A stretch of DNA of 64,000 bases. Source: Lysobacteraceae bacterium PS02065 (lineage in GTDB: Bacteria > Pseudomonadota > Gammaproteobacteria > Xanthomonadales > Rhodanobacteraceae). The stretch lies in assembly GCA_029959555.1 (NCBI GenBank), contig JASCPI010000027.1, positions 1 to 64,000 of the forward strand, written 5' to 3'. Positions within the stretch are counted from its first letter, which is position 1; every line of letters begins with the position of its first letter. Under the pieces are notes generated by a model. The model was given only the letters and a program-made list of their open reading frames with translations, was not told the DNA's origin and did not search any database. A program made the position numbers and the translations under genes. Below, one piece after another: positions 15,944 through 24,374 of this stretch.

Positions 15944-17650
15944 TCACTTCTTCGCGGGACGCGCGAAGTCGGCGCCGGGCTTCCACTGCGGGAACGTGGC
16001 CTCGTCGGCAAGCTTGCGGCCCACCGCGTAGAGTGCCTCGAGGTCCTGCACGGTGCCGCGGTAGTCCCAGTTCGGATCGTAGTTGTCGCCGGGCTTGTGG
16101 TAGCGGTTGCGCGTGTAGTCCTCGGCCGCGGCACGACCGGCCGCCTCGCCGCCCTCGACGAGGTCGAGGCCGCCCGACGCGTACAGCGCGGGGATGCCGG
16201 CGCGCGCGAAGTTGACGTGATCGGAGCGGAAGAAGAAGCCCTTCTCGGGTTCCTCGTCGCCGCCGACGACGCGGCCCTGCGCCTTCGCGACCTCCTCGAT
16301 GTAGCCGTCGAGCTCGGACTGGCCCAGGCCGATCACGGTGACGTTCTTCGTCGGGCCGTCGACCGGCAGCGCGTCGAGGTTGATGTTGGCGGCGATCTTG
16401 TCGAGCGCGAACGGCGAGTGGGCGACGAAGTACTGCGCGCCGAGCAGGCCCGATTCCTCGAGCGTCACGGCCGTGAACACGACCGAGCGCTTCGGCGCCG
16501 GATCCTGCTTGGCGAACGCCTCGGCGATTTCGATGATGCCGGCGACGCCGGTCGCGTTGTCGATCGCACCGTTGTAGATCTGGTCGCCCTGCAGGGATTC
16601 GTCCTTGCCGAGGTGGTCCCAGTGCGCGGTGTAGACGATCGCCTCGTCGGGACGTTCGCTGCCCGGGATCATCGCGACGACGTTCTCGGAGCTGCTCGTG
16701 TCGACACGGCTCTTGAAGCTCACCGAGAGCTTCGCGTCGAGCGCGATCGGCTTGAAGCCGCGCACGTCGGCGCTCTTCTTGAGTGCGGCGAAATCGAGGC
16801 CCGAGCTCGCGAACAGGCGCGTGGCCGCGGCTTCGGTGAACCAGCCAGCAGTCTTGAGTTTAGGCGCGGGATCCTCGCTCGGCGGCAGCGACTGGCGCGG
16901 CCCGTTCCAGCCGCTCTGCACGACGCCGAACGGGTAACCGGCGCCGGCATCCTCGTGCACGATGAATGCGGCGGCGGCACCCTGGCGTGCGGCTTCCTCG
17001 TACTTGTAGGTCCAGCGGCCGTAGTAAGTCAGTGCCTTGCCCTTGAACAGTTCCGCATCCTGGTTCCCCCAGCCCGGATCGTTGACGAGCACGATGACCG
17101 TCTTGCCCTTGACGTCGAGGCCGGCGTAGTCGTTCCAGTCGGGAGCGTTGACGCCGTAGCCGACGAAGACGATGTCGGACGCCTTGAGCTCGACGTCGGT
17201 GCTGCCGTCGAGCGTGCCGACGACGGCGTCGCCGGTCAGCGAGAAGCTCTCGTTGCCCTTGCCGCCGGCGACCTCGATGGCGACCTTGTCGGCGTCCAGC
17301 AGCGTGGTCGTCTGCATCGGCACGGTCTGGAACCAGCTGCCCTTGTTGCCGGGCTTGAGGCCGGCACGCTCGAACTGGTCCTTGATGTAGGCGGTGGTCG
17401 CACGCTCGCCGAGCGTGCCGGGCTTGCGGCCTTCGAACTCGTCCGAAGACAGCGTCTTGACGCGCGCGGCGAAGTCCTCGGCCTTGATCTCGGTCGAGAA
17501 GCGGCCTTCGGAGGTCGGCACGACCGGAGCGGGCTTGGCCGCGACGGGTGCGGGAGGTGGCGTCGCCGGAGCGGCAGGCGCTTCGGCCTCCTGCTTGCCG
17601 CAGGCGGCGAGGGCGAGCGCGATCGCGCTGACGAGGGCGAGTCGAACCAT
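15944..17650 (-). CDS. M28-family zinc aminopeptidase lipoprotein with PA domain
   Basis: A 568-residue protein with a lipoprotein signal (ALALAACGKQ), an Ala/Pro linker, a PA domain inserted in the middle and an M28 catalytic domain. Metal and catalytic residues are visible in YTAHWDHLG (His, Asp), GAIDNATGVAG (Asp), TLEESGLLG (Glu-Glu) and FRSDHVNFA (His). It should release N-terminal amino acids from peptides in the periplasm or at the cell surface. The start at 17650 has GGAGA upstream; longer frames lack a signal peptide at their N-terminus. Confidence 0.92.
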   Translation of the reverse strand: MVRLALVSAIALALAACGKQEAEAPAAPATPPPAPVAAKPAPVVPTSEGRFSTEIKAEDFAARVKTLSSDEFEGRKPGTLGERATTAYIKDQFERAGLKPGNKGSWFQTVPMQTTTLLDADKVAIEVAGGKGNESFSLTGDAVVGTLDGSTDVELKASDIVFVGYGVNAPDWNDYAGLDVKGKTVIVLVNDPGWGNQDAELFKGKALTYYGRWTYKYEEAARQGAAAAFIVHEDAGAGYPFGVVQSGWNGPRQSLPPSEDPAPKLKTAGWFTEAAATRLFASSGLDFAALKKSADVRGFKPIALDAKLSVSFKSRVDTSSSENVVAMIPGSERPDEAIVYTAHWDHLGKDESLQGDQIYNGAIDNATGVAGIIEIAEAFAKQDPAPKRSVVFTAVTLEESGLLGAQYFVAHSPFALDKIAANINLDALPVDGPTKNVTVIGLGQSELDGYIEEVAKAQGRVVGGDEEPEKGFFFRSDHVNFARAGIPALYASGGLDLVEGGEAAGRAAAEDYTRNRYHKPGDNYDPNWDYRGTVQDLEALYAVGRKLADEATFPQWKPGADFARPAKK

Positions 17651-17733
17651 GGACGGTCTCCGGGCGAGGGGAACCCCGATTCTAGTCCGCGCCGCGCGAT
17701 CGCGCGCAAGGCCGCAAGTCACGATGCGGCACA

Positions 17734-17767
17734 TGAAAATGCCCGCCCGGCGTCGCCGCCGGACGGG
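17734..17767 (-). terminator. Intrinsic terminator after the OmpA gene
   Basis: A 13-base arm pair (17738-17750 with 17755-17767, one mismatch) with a TCGC loop. On the minus strand it is followed by TTTTCATGTG. It sits 23 bases past the OmpA-family gene stop and has the look of a true rho-independent terminator. Confidence 0.7.
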
Positions 17768-17789
17768 CATCCCCCTGCGGCACCGCGCG

Positions 17790-18671
17790 TCAGCGCTGTG
17801 CCAGACCGGAACTCACGATCACCTCGACGCGACGGTTCTGCTGGCGACCGGCTTCGTTGCCGTTGCTCGCGACCGGATAGTCGGGGCCGAGGCCGCGCGT
17901 GCGCAGGCGTGCATCGGGAATGCCCTGGCTCACGAGGTAATTGCGCACCGTGTTGGCGCGGCGCGCCGACAGGTCGATGTTGTAGGCGTGGTTGCCCGTC
18001 GAATCGGTGTGGCCCTCGATGCTCACGCTGGCCTGCGGATCCTCGCGCAGCGCGGCGGCGAGCTGGTCGAGCGAGCGCGCGGCACCGGGCTTGAGCTCGG
18101 AACGGTTGACCTCGAACAGCACGTCGCCGAGCGTGACGACGAGACCGCGTTCGGTCTGCTTGGTCTCGAGCTCGGTGAGCTTGCTGCGCATGGTCTCGAG
18201 CTCGCTGCGCGCAGCGAGAGCATCCGCACGTGCGAGTTCGGCGGCGCGGCGCTCGGATTCGGCCGTCGCGAGCGCCGAGTTCGCGGCGAGGCGTGCATCG
18301 GCCGCTTCGCGGGCGCGCACGTCGACGAGCAGGCGGTCACGTTCGATGCCGAGTTCCTTGCCGCGCGTTTCGGCGTAGCGCGCGAGGCCGTTCGCCTCGG
18401 CCGTCTGCACGAGACGGTCGGCGATGTAGATGCCGTGACGGAACATCGGCTCCTTGAGCTGGCGGTGCTCGGCGGCGAGTAGCGACACCGCGGCGTCGGC
18501 GCGACCGATCTCCTCGACGGCGTTCGGCGCGATCGCGGGATCCGAACGCAGGCGCGTGACCTCGTCCTGCAGGCGGACGATCTCGGGCGGCGGGCCCTTC
18601 GGCGTCGAGGCACACGCGGCGAGCAGGGCGACGGCGAGCAGCGGGGTAGCGCGGCGGATGACGGTGTTCAT
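17790..18671 (-). CDS. OmpA-family lipoprotein with DUF4398 region
   Basis: A 293-residue protein with a lipoprotein signal (ALLAACAST), a DUF4398-like alpha-helical region, a long Ala/Glu/Arg-rich coiled coil (about 100-175) and a C-terminal OmpA peptidoglycan-binding domain (SIEGHTDSTGNHAYNIDLSA ... RTRGLGPDYPVASN ... QQNRRVEV). It is probably anchored in the outer membrane and bound to peptidoglycan. It is preceded by a separate DUF4398 gene with a 2-base gap, a common pairing in Xanthomonadales-like genomes. Confidence 0.9.
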   Translation of the reverse strand: MNTVIRRATPLLAVALLAACASTPKGPPPEIVRLQDEVTRLRSDPAIAPNAVEEIGRADAAVSLLAAEHRQLKEPMFRHGIYIADRLVQTAEANGLARYAETRGKELGIERDRLLVDVRAREAADARLAANSALATAESERRAAELARADALAARSELETMRSKLTELETKQTERGLVVTLGDVLFEVNRSELKPGAARSLDQLAAALREDPQASVSIEGHTDSTGNHAYNIDLSARRANTVRNYLVSQGIPDARLRTRGLGPDYPVASNGNEAGRQQNRRVEVIVSSGLAQR

Positions 18672-18673
18672 GC

Positions 18674-19036
18674 TCAGACTCCCGGGCGGGCGAGTTCGCG
18701 GCGCAGCGTCTGCACGCTCGCGTCGATCTCGGCAGTGGCGGATTCGGCGCGTGCCTGGCGGGCACGCGAGGCGGCGAGGTCGGCGTCGGCCTTGGCCTTT
18801 TCCGCATTCATCGCACTGTCGGTCCAGTTGCGGCGCTCGAGCGCGCCGCGTGCGGCGACGAGGTTGTCGCGTGCCGACGCGTAGTCGGGAGCGGCCGCGG
18901 CACCGGCATCGGCGCGTTCGGCCGCCTGCACGGCCGTCTCGGCCTGGGCGAGGGCGATCTCGGCGTCCTTGCGGTCGGCGGCGAACGCCGAGGCGCTGCA
19001 GGTCGCGACGAGCAACAGCAACAGGTAACGAGTCAT
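18674..19036 (-). CDS. DUF4398-domain periplasmic protein
   Basis: A 120-residue protein with a signal peptide ending ASAFAAD and a helical body rich in Ala, Glu and Arg, matching DUF4398 (AEIALAQAETAVQAAERADA, YASARDNL). It lies 2 bases before the OmpA-family gene and is surely co-transcribed with it. It could form helical assemblies with the similar region of its neighbour. The start at 19036 was chosen because the signal peptide begins there. Function unknown. Confidence 0.8.
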   Translation of the reverse strand: MTRYLLLLLVATCSASAFAADRKDAEIALAQAETAVQAAERADAGAAAAPDYASARDNLVAARGALERRNWTDSAMNAEKAKADADLAASRARQARAESATAEIDASVQTLRRELARPGV

Positions 19037-19122
19037 GGGGTTTCTCCTACAGGTACGCGGCGGGCCGCGAGGCGTGGAACGTCGGTGGTGTGTCGGCACC
19101 ACGATTCCACCGCTGCAGTGAA

Positions 19123-19139
19123 CCTGAACCGAATTCAGG
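19123..19139. promoter_or_regulatory. Inverted repeat upstream of the DUF4398-OmpA operon
   Basis: CCTGAA and TTCAGG are separated by 5 bases, 87 bases upstream of the DUF4398 start. On the minus strand it is followed by a second GGTTCA copy, giving two GGTTCA units in tandem. It is a candidate operator with no known regulator assigned. Confidence 0.3.
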
Positions 19140-19176
19140 GGAGGTTCGGCGAGGTGAACCTTGCGTTCACGTCGCA

Positions 19177-19210
19177 GCGCCGGCGCACTGCACGAAGCAG
19201 GCGCCGGCGC
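19177..19210 (-). terminator. Strong hairpin after the beta-solenoid gene
   Basis: GCGCCGGCGC occurs at 19177-19186 and 19201-19210. With CTGC/GCAG inside and one bulged A it forms a 14-bp stem and 5-base loop, starting 16 bases past the minus-strand stop. Confidence 0.55.
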
Positions 19211-19225
19211 GAGGCATCGCCCGCG

Positions 19226-19873
19226 TTACGGCGAGGTGCCGCTGAAGCGCTTCGCGGTGGCGCCCTTGATCTCGCCGACGCGCGCGGTCTCGCTCACGAA
19301 CAGCTCGACCTCGCGGCGGAACTCGAGCGTGCCTTCGACGACCGCATTCGGGCCGATCACGACGCGCGGTAGCTTGGGCTTGCCGAACGACCAGCCGCTC
19401 GGCTTCTCGACGAGGATGCCGCGCTCGACGCGCGATCCCTCGCCGATCTCGATGTCGCCGTTGACGGTCTCGATGCCGCCACCGACACGTGCCGATTCGA
19501 GACGGATGAGGCCATTGACGGTCGAGGCCTTGCCGGAAAGGTCGCTGCCTTCGCGCAGCGTCAGCGCACCGTTGACGGTCTCGGCGTCGCCGGCGACCTG
19601 CACGCGCGCGCCGATCGCGATCCTCCCGTTGACGGTCTCGACGGCTTCCAGCGTCACGCCGGATTCGATGTCGATCGCGCCGTTGACGGTCGAGACCTTG
19701 GCGACGCGCGCGTTCTCGCCGATGCGGATCGCGCCGTTGACGGTGTCGACATCGCCGGCTTCCTGACCGGCTTCGACGCGGATCGCGCCGTTGACCTTGC
19801 TGATGTCGTCGGCGGCATGGGCCGAAGCGGCGGTGAAGGCGAGCGCGAGGGCGAGGCAGAGGGGGCGCAGCAT
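19226..19873 (-). CDS. Secreted beta-solenoid protein with TVNG repeats
   Basis: A 215-residue protein with a signal peptide (ALAFTAASAHA). Residues about 25-150 hold seven repeats with a period of 18-19 residues, each carrying (T/K)VNG followed by alternating hydrophobic residues such as AIRIGENARV. This spacing fits one turn of a right-handed beta-solenoid, as in bactofilins or DUF4097-like adhesins. A non-repeated C-terminal part follows (IGPNAVVEGTLEFRREVELFV). It is predicted to be periplasmic or surface-located. Function is unknown and the family name is uncertain. Confidence 0.75.
   Translation of the reverse strand: MLRPLCLALALAFTAASAHAADDISKVNGAIRVEAGQEAGDVDTVNGAIRIGENARVAKVSTVNGAIDIESGVTLEAVETVNGRIAIGARVQVAGDAETVNGALTLREGSDLSGKASTVNGLIRLESARVGGGIETVNGDIEIGEGSRVERGILVEKPSGWSFGKPKLPRVVIGPNAVVEGTLEFRREVELFVSETARVGEIKGATAKRFSGTSP
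19430..19806 (-). repeat. Seven 54-57-bp repeats coding VNG solenoid turns
   Basis: On the plus strand the core ccgttgac(g/c) recurs every 54-57 bases, the complement of the GTCAACGG codons for V-N-G. The repeats are diverged outside the core, so the array is old and held by selection on structure and not by recent expansion. Confidence 0.75.
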
Positions 19874-19927
19874 GGTCGATCTCCTTGGGGGTCGTGCGGC
19901 ATGGGATGCGGTCGGAGGCGAAACCGT

Positions 19928-19957
19928 TTAAGCGCCCGCCATCGCTTCCGCTACCAT
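19928..19957 (+). promoter_or_regulatory. Possible sigma-70 promoter for gpmI
   Basis: TTAAGC (19928-19933) and TACCAT (19952-19957) are 18 bases apart, 34 bases upstream of the gpmI ATG. The match to consensus is weak. Confidence 0.3.
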
Positions 19958-19990
19958 GCCGCGTCGTTTCCCGCCGAGACCTGCCCGCCG

Positions 19991-21520
19991 ATGTCCCGAC
20001 CCAAGCCCGTCCTGCTGCTCATCCTCGATGGCTGGGGCCATCGCGAGGCGCACGAGCACAATGCGATCGCCAAGGCCGAGTGTCCGAACTGGCGCCGCCT
20101 GCTCGACGAATGCCCGCACACGCTGGTCGAGACGCACGGTCTCGCCGTGGGCCTTCCGGACGGGCAGATGGGCAACTCCGAAGTCGGCCACATGAACATC
20201 GGCTCGGGCCGCATCGTCTACCAGGACCTCACGCGCATCGACGCGGCGATCGCCGACGGCAGCTTCGCCTCGAATGCGGCGCTCGTCTCGGCCTGCGATG
20301 CCGCGGTGACCCGCGGCGGCACGCTGCACCTGTTTGGCCTGCTCTCGCCGGGCGGCGTGCACAGTCACGAGGCACACGTACACGCGATGATCGCGCTCGC
20401 CGCCGCGCGTGGCGTGCCGCGCATCGCCGTGCACGCGTTCCTCGACGGCCGCGACACGCCGCCGCGCAGCGCGGGCGCATCGATCGACGCGCTCGAGGCC
20501 GTGTGCGCGACCACGCCGGGTGCGTTCGTCGCGAGCGTCAGCGGCCGCTACTACGCGATGGACCGCGACCAGCGCTGGGACCGCGTGCAGAAGGCCTATG
20601 ACGCGATCGCCGAGGCGCGTGCCGACCACGTCGCGACGACTGCGCGTGCCGCGCTCGACGCGGCCTACGTGCGCGGCGAGAACGACGAGTTCGTGCTGCC
20701 GACCGTGATCGGCGACGGCGCGCGCATCGCCGACGGCGATGCCGTGGTGTTCATGAACTTCCGCGCCGATCGCGCGCGCCAGCTCACGCGCGTGTTCGTC
20801 GACGCCGCGTTCGACGGCTTCGCGCGGTCGCGCCCGATCGCGCTCTCGGCGTTCGTGTCGCTGACCGAATACGCCGCCGACCTGCCGGTCAGCGCGATCG
20901 CGTGGGGCGCGCAGTCGATGGCCAACACGCTCGGCGAGTACCTCGCTTCGCTCGGCCTGAGCCAGCTGCGCATCGCCGAGACCGAGAAGTACGCCCACGT
21001 GACGTTCTTCTTTTCGGGCGGACGTGAGGCACCGTTCGACCGCGAGGAGCGCATCCTCGTGCCGAGCCCGAAGGTCGCGACCTACGACCTGCAGCCCGAG
21101 ATGAGCCTGCCCGAACTCACCGACCGCCTCGTCGATGCGATCCGCGGCGGGCGCTTCGATTTCATCGCCTGCAACGTCGCCAATGCCGACATGGTCGGCC
21201 ACAGCGGCATCGAGGCCGCCGCGATCAAGGCGGTCGAGGCGATCGACATCGCGCTCGGGCGCATCGTCGCGGCGATCCGCGAGAGCGGCGGCGAGATGCT
21301 GATCAGTGCCGACCACGGCAACCTCGAACAGATGCTCGACGGCGACGGTGTCGCGCACACGCAGCACACGGTCGGCCCCGTGCCGCTGGTCTACGTCGGT
21401 CGTCCCGCGAAACTGCAGCCCGGCGCGTTGCGTGATCTCGCACCGAGCGCGCTCGCGCTCATGGGGCTACCGCAGCCGGTCGAGATGACGGGCCGCAACC
21501 TGGTCGAGTTCCTCGCCTGA
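19991..21520 (+). CDS. gpmI: 2,3-bisphosphoglycerate-independent phosphoglycerate mutase
   Basis: A 509-residue cytoplasmic enzyme of glycolysis and gluconeogenesis that interconverts 3- and 2-phosphoglycerate using two Mn(II) ions. Visible motifs are LILDGWG (first metal Asp), catalytic Ser63 in GNSEVGHMNIGSGR, the DGRDTPPRSA loop, FMNFRADRARQ, and the metal-binding SADHGN. Length is typical. The ATG at 19991 follows the promoter-like sequence. Its stop overlaps the envC start by one base (TGATG), so the two are translationally coupled, a gene pair also seen in related genomes. Confidence 0.97.
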   Translation: MSRPKPVLLLILDGWGHREAHEHNAIAKAECPNWRRLLDECPHTLVETHGLAVGLPDGQMGNSEVGHMNIGSGRIVYQDLTRIDAAIADGSFASNAALVSACDAAVTRGGTLHLFGLLSPGGVHSHEAHVHAMIALAAARGVPRIAVHAFLDGRDTPPRSAGASIDALEAVCATTPGAFVASVSGRYYAMDRDQRWDRVQKAYDAIAEARADHVATTARAALDAAYVRGENDEFVLPTVIGDGARIADGDAVVFMNFRADRARQLTRVFVDAAFDGFARSRPIALSAFVSLTEYAADLPVSAIAWGAQSMANTLGEYLASLGLSQLRIAETEKYAHVTFFFSGGREAPFDREERILVPSPKVATYDLQPEMSLPELTDRLVDAIRGGRFDFIACNVANADMVGHSGIEAAAIKAVEAIDIALGRIVAAIRESGGEMLISADHGNLEQMLDGDGVAHTQHTVGPVPLVYVGRPAKLQPGALRDLAPSALALMGLPQPVEMTGRNLVEFLA

Positions 21521-22680
21521 TGCGCGTGCTCGTCGCCTGCGCGCTGTCGCTGCTCGTCGCGACCGCGCAGGCGCAGCCCGAGGATGCCGCGAAGCGCGCC
21601 GCCGAGGAGCAGGTCGCGCGCGGCAAGCTCGAGACGCTGCGCGCGCAGATCCGCGAGCTCACGGAGCAGCAGCGCGGCACCACCGGCGAGCGCGACGAGG
21701 CCACGCGCGCGCTGCGCACGCACGAGACCGCGATCGCCGCCGCCATCGGCGAGCTGCGCGCACTCGATGCGCGCCTGGGCGGCCAGCAGGAAGAACTCGC
21801 CGTGCTCGAGGCGCAACGCTCGACGCTGACCAAGGCGCTCGGCACGCAGCGCGAGGCCCTCGCGGCGCTGCTGCGCTCGGCCTACGCGCTCGGCCACGAC
21901 GAGGAACTCAAGCTGCTGCTGCAGCAGGAGGACGTCGGCCGCATCGCGCGCGTCATGGCCTACCACCGCTATTTCCAGCGTGCGCGCGTCGAGCGCATCG
22001 ACGGCCTGCTCGCCGACCTGCGCGCGCTCGCCGACGTGCAGACCGCGATCGAGGCCAAGAACGCCGACCTCAACGCGACGCGCGCCGAGCAGCAGGCGCG
22101 GGTCGCCGATCTCGAGCGCGAGCGCGGCGAGCGTGCCACGCTGCTCGCCGACCTCGAGACGCGCGTCAAGGACCAGCAGGCGCGCCTGGCCACACTCGGC
22201 AAGGACGAGAAGGGCCTGCTCGACCTCATCGAGCGCCTGCGCGACGTGTTCGCCGACATCCCGCGCCAGCTCGACGGCTCGGCACCGTTCGCGAGCCGAC
22301 GTGGTGCGATGGGCTGGCCGGCCGCCGGCAGGCTCGTCGCGGGCTTCGGCGGACGCGATGCGTCGGGCCGGCGCCTGTCGGGCCTGCTCATCGGTGCCGA
22401 AGCCGGCAGCGACGTGCGCGCGGTCGGCCACGGCCGTGTCGCCTACGCGGACTGGCTCAAGGGCTACGGCCTGCTGCTCATCGTCGACCACGGCGACGGT
22501 TACATGAGCCTGTACGGCTACAACCAGGCCCTGCTCAAGGACGTCGGCGACTGGGTCGCCCCCGACGAGTCGATCGCCCAGGCCGGCGCGACCGGCGGCC
22601 AGTCGACGCCTGCGCTGTACTTCGAGCTGCGTCGCCAGGGCCAGCCGATCGACCCGAAACCGTGGCTGCGCGCACGCTGA
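21520..22680 (+). CDS. envC: EnvC-like murein hydrolase activator
   Basis: A 386-residue protein with a signal peptide (LSLLVATAQAQ), a long coiled coil (about 25-245) and a C-terminal LytM/M23 domain (about 265-385). The LytM domain looks degenerate: the zinc ligands of active M23 peptidases are not all present (IVDHGDGYMSLYG is kept, but the usual HxxxD is replaced around RLSGLLIGAEAGSDVRAVGHG). This matches EnvC, which activates the division amidases without being a peptidase itself. It overlaps gpmI by one base and is followed by an S41 peptidase gene, the usual order. Confidence 0.9.
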   Translation: MRVLVACALSLLVATAQAQPEDAAKRAAEEQVARGKLETLRAQIRELTEQQRGTTGERDEATRALRTHETAIAAAIGELRALDARLGGQQEELAVLEAQRSTLTKALGTQREALAALLRSAYALGHDEELKLLLQQEDVGRIARVMAYHRYFQRARVERIDGLLADLRALADVQTAIEAKNADLNATRAEQQARVADLERERGERATLLADLETRVKDQQARLATLGKDEKGLLDLIERLRDVFADIPRQLDGSAPFASRRGAMGWPAAGRLVAGFGGRDASGRRLSGLLIGAEAGSDVRAVGHGRVAYADWLKGYGLLLIVDHGDGYMSLYGYNQALLKDVGDWVAPDESIAQAGATGGQSTPALYFELRRQGQPIDPKPWLRAR

Positions 22681-22788
22681 TCGCGAACCGATCGTGCGCA
22701 TGACGGTCTGACGCGGTTCGGCACGCGCCTTCCGGGGCCGTTCCGCCAACCGCGCTATGATCGGCGCGACCTTGTCGAGGTATCCGTG

Positions 22789-24180
22789 ATGTCCCGTTTT
22801 CCGCGTCGCTGCCTGCTCGCCCTTGTCGCCACGTTCGCCGGAGCCTTGCACGCGGCGGATCCGCCTGCAGCGCTTCAGGTCGAGGCCGAAGAGGCCGAGC
22901 CGGCCGCGGGCGAGGCGCCCGCGCCGACGCCCGCCGGCATGCCGTCCACGGGCCAGATCAGCCTCGAGGACGTGCGCACGTTCACGGCGGTCATGAGCCT
23001 GGTCAAGCAGGCCTACGTCGAGGACGTCGACGACAAGGCGCTCATGCAGGCGGCGATCCGCGGCATGCTGGTCGGACTCGATCCGCACAGCGAATATCTC
23101 GAGTCGAGCGCACTCGACCAGCTCAGCGAGGACACCAGCGGCAGCTACCAGGGCCTCGGCATCGAGGTGACCACCCTCGACGGCACGCTGCGCGTGGTCT
23201 CGCCGATCGACGACACGCCGGCCGCGCGCGCCGGCATCAAGCCCGGCGACACGATCCTGCGCATCGACAACACCGTCGTGCAGGGCGAGAACGTCAACGA
23301 GGCGGTCGACCTTCTGCGCGGCAAGCCCGGCAGCGAGGTGACGCTGTCGATCCTGCGCGAAGGCGTCAGTGGTCCGCAGGAGTTCAAGCTCAAGCGCGAG
23401 ACGATCCGCGTCGTCAGCGTGCGCGGCCGCCTGCTCGATCCCGGTTACGCCTACCTGCGCATCAGCCAGTTCCAGCAGGAGACCGGCAGCGAACTGCGCC
23501 GGCGCATCGACCGCCTGCAGAAGGAGAACGGCAAGCCGCTCGCGGGCGCCGTCATCGACCTGCGCAGCAACCCGGGTGGACTGCTCACGGCAGCCGTGGA
23601 GGTCAGCGACACGCTGCTCGACAGCGGCACGATCGTGACCACGCGCGGACGCGTCAAGGAAGCCGAAATGGCGTTCCGAGCGACGCCGGGCGATGCCCTC
23701 AACGGCGCGCCGATCGTCGTGCTGATCGATCAGGGCTCGGCCTCGGCCGCGGAGATCGTCGCCGGCGCGCTCAAGGACAACCATCGCGCGCTGCTCATGG
23801 GGCGCCGCAGCTTCGGCAAGGGCTCGGTGCAGACCGTGCTGTCGCTCGACGAGCAGCATGCGATCAAGCTCACGACCGCGCGCTACTACACGCCGAGCGG
23901 CGTCTCGATCCAGGCCGCCGGCATCGCGCCCGATATCGAGCTCGCCGACCTGCAGCTCACCGAAAGCGACCGCGATCCGTACCCGATCGCGAGCGAGCGC
24001 GACCTGCGCAACCACCTGCGTGGCGACAACGAGACCCCCGGCGCGACGCCGCCGGTGACGACACCGCTGGTGCGCAGCGAAGCGCCGCGCGACTACGCAC
24101 TCAGCGAGGCGCTCAACGCCCTCAAGGCGATGGCGCTGCAGCGGCGTCCGCCTCCGCCCGCGAACGCCGGCAAGGGCTGA
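22789..24180 (+). CDS. ctpA: S41 carboxy-terminal processing peptidase
   Basis: A 463-residue periplasmic peptidase with a signal peptide (ALVATFAGALHA), a PDZ domain (about 110-190; YQGLGIEVTTLDGTLRVVSP) and an S41 catalytic domain. The Ser-Lys pair is visible: Ser319 in GSASAAE and Lys344 in FGKGSVQ, 25 residues apart as in Prc/CtpA. It degrades or matures periplasmic proteins. GTG at 22786 directly precedes the ATG. A TATGAT box at 22756-22761 could be its -10, but no -35 is clear. Confidence 0.93.
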   Translation: MSRFPRRCLLALVATFAGALHAADPPAALQVEAEEAEPAAGEAPAPTPAGMPSTGQISLEDVRTFTAVMSLVKQAYVEDVDDKALMQAAIRGMLVGLDPHSEYLESSALDQLSEDTSGSYQGLGIEVTTLDGTLRVVSPIDDTPAARAGIKPGDTILRIDNTVVQGENVNEAVDLLRGKPGSEVTLSILREGVSGPQEFKLKRETIRVVSVRGRLLDPGYAYLRISQFQQETGSELRRRIDRLQKENGKPLAGAVIDLRSNPGGLLTAAVEVSDTLLDSGTIVTTRGRVKEAEMAFRATPGDALNGAPIVVLIDQGSASAAEIVAGALKDNHRALLMGRRSFGKGSVQTVLSLDEQHAIKLTTARYYTPSGVSIQAAGIAPDIELADLQLTESDRDPYPIASERDLRNHLRGDNETPGATPPVTTPLVRSEAPRDYALSEALNALKAMALQRRPPPPANAGKG

Positions 24181-24374
24181 TCGTCTCCGCATCATCCGTT
24201 CGACGCGATGCCCCGCGGCTCGTGTCGGCGCCAGGCTGCCGTCGTCGGCGATGTCGAAGCGAGTGATGCCGCGCGTCCTGACCGCCTGACGACAGCAGGT
24301 CTGCGCCCGGGCGGGCGGCTGCTTCGCGTGCCTGCGCTATGCTCGGGAATGCCCGCCCCGGAAGGACGCCAGCC

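Noticed and set aside
21520..22680. EnvC-like protein as an active M23 peptidase
   Set aside because: The full set of zinc ligands is not seen in the LytM domain, and the gpmI-envC-S41 order fits an amidase activator.
22756..22761. TATGAT as a full promoter for the S41 peptidase gene
   Set aside because: The -10 is good, but no -35 is visible at suitable spacing, so I mention it only in the gene entry.
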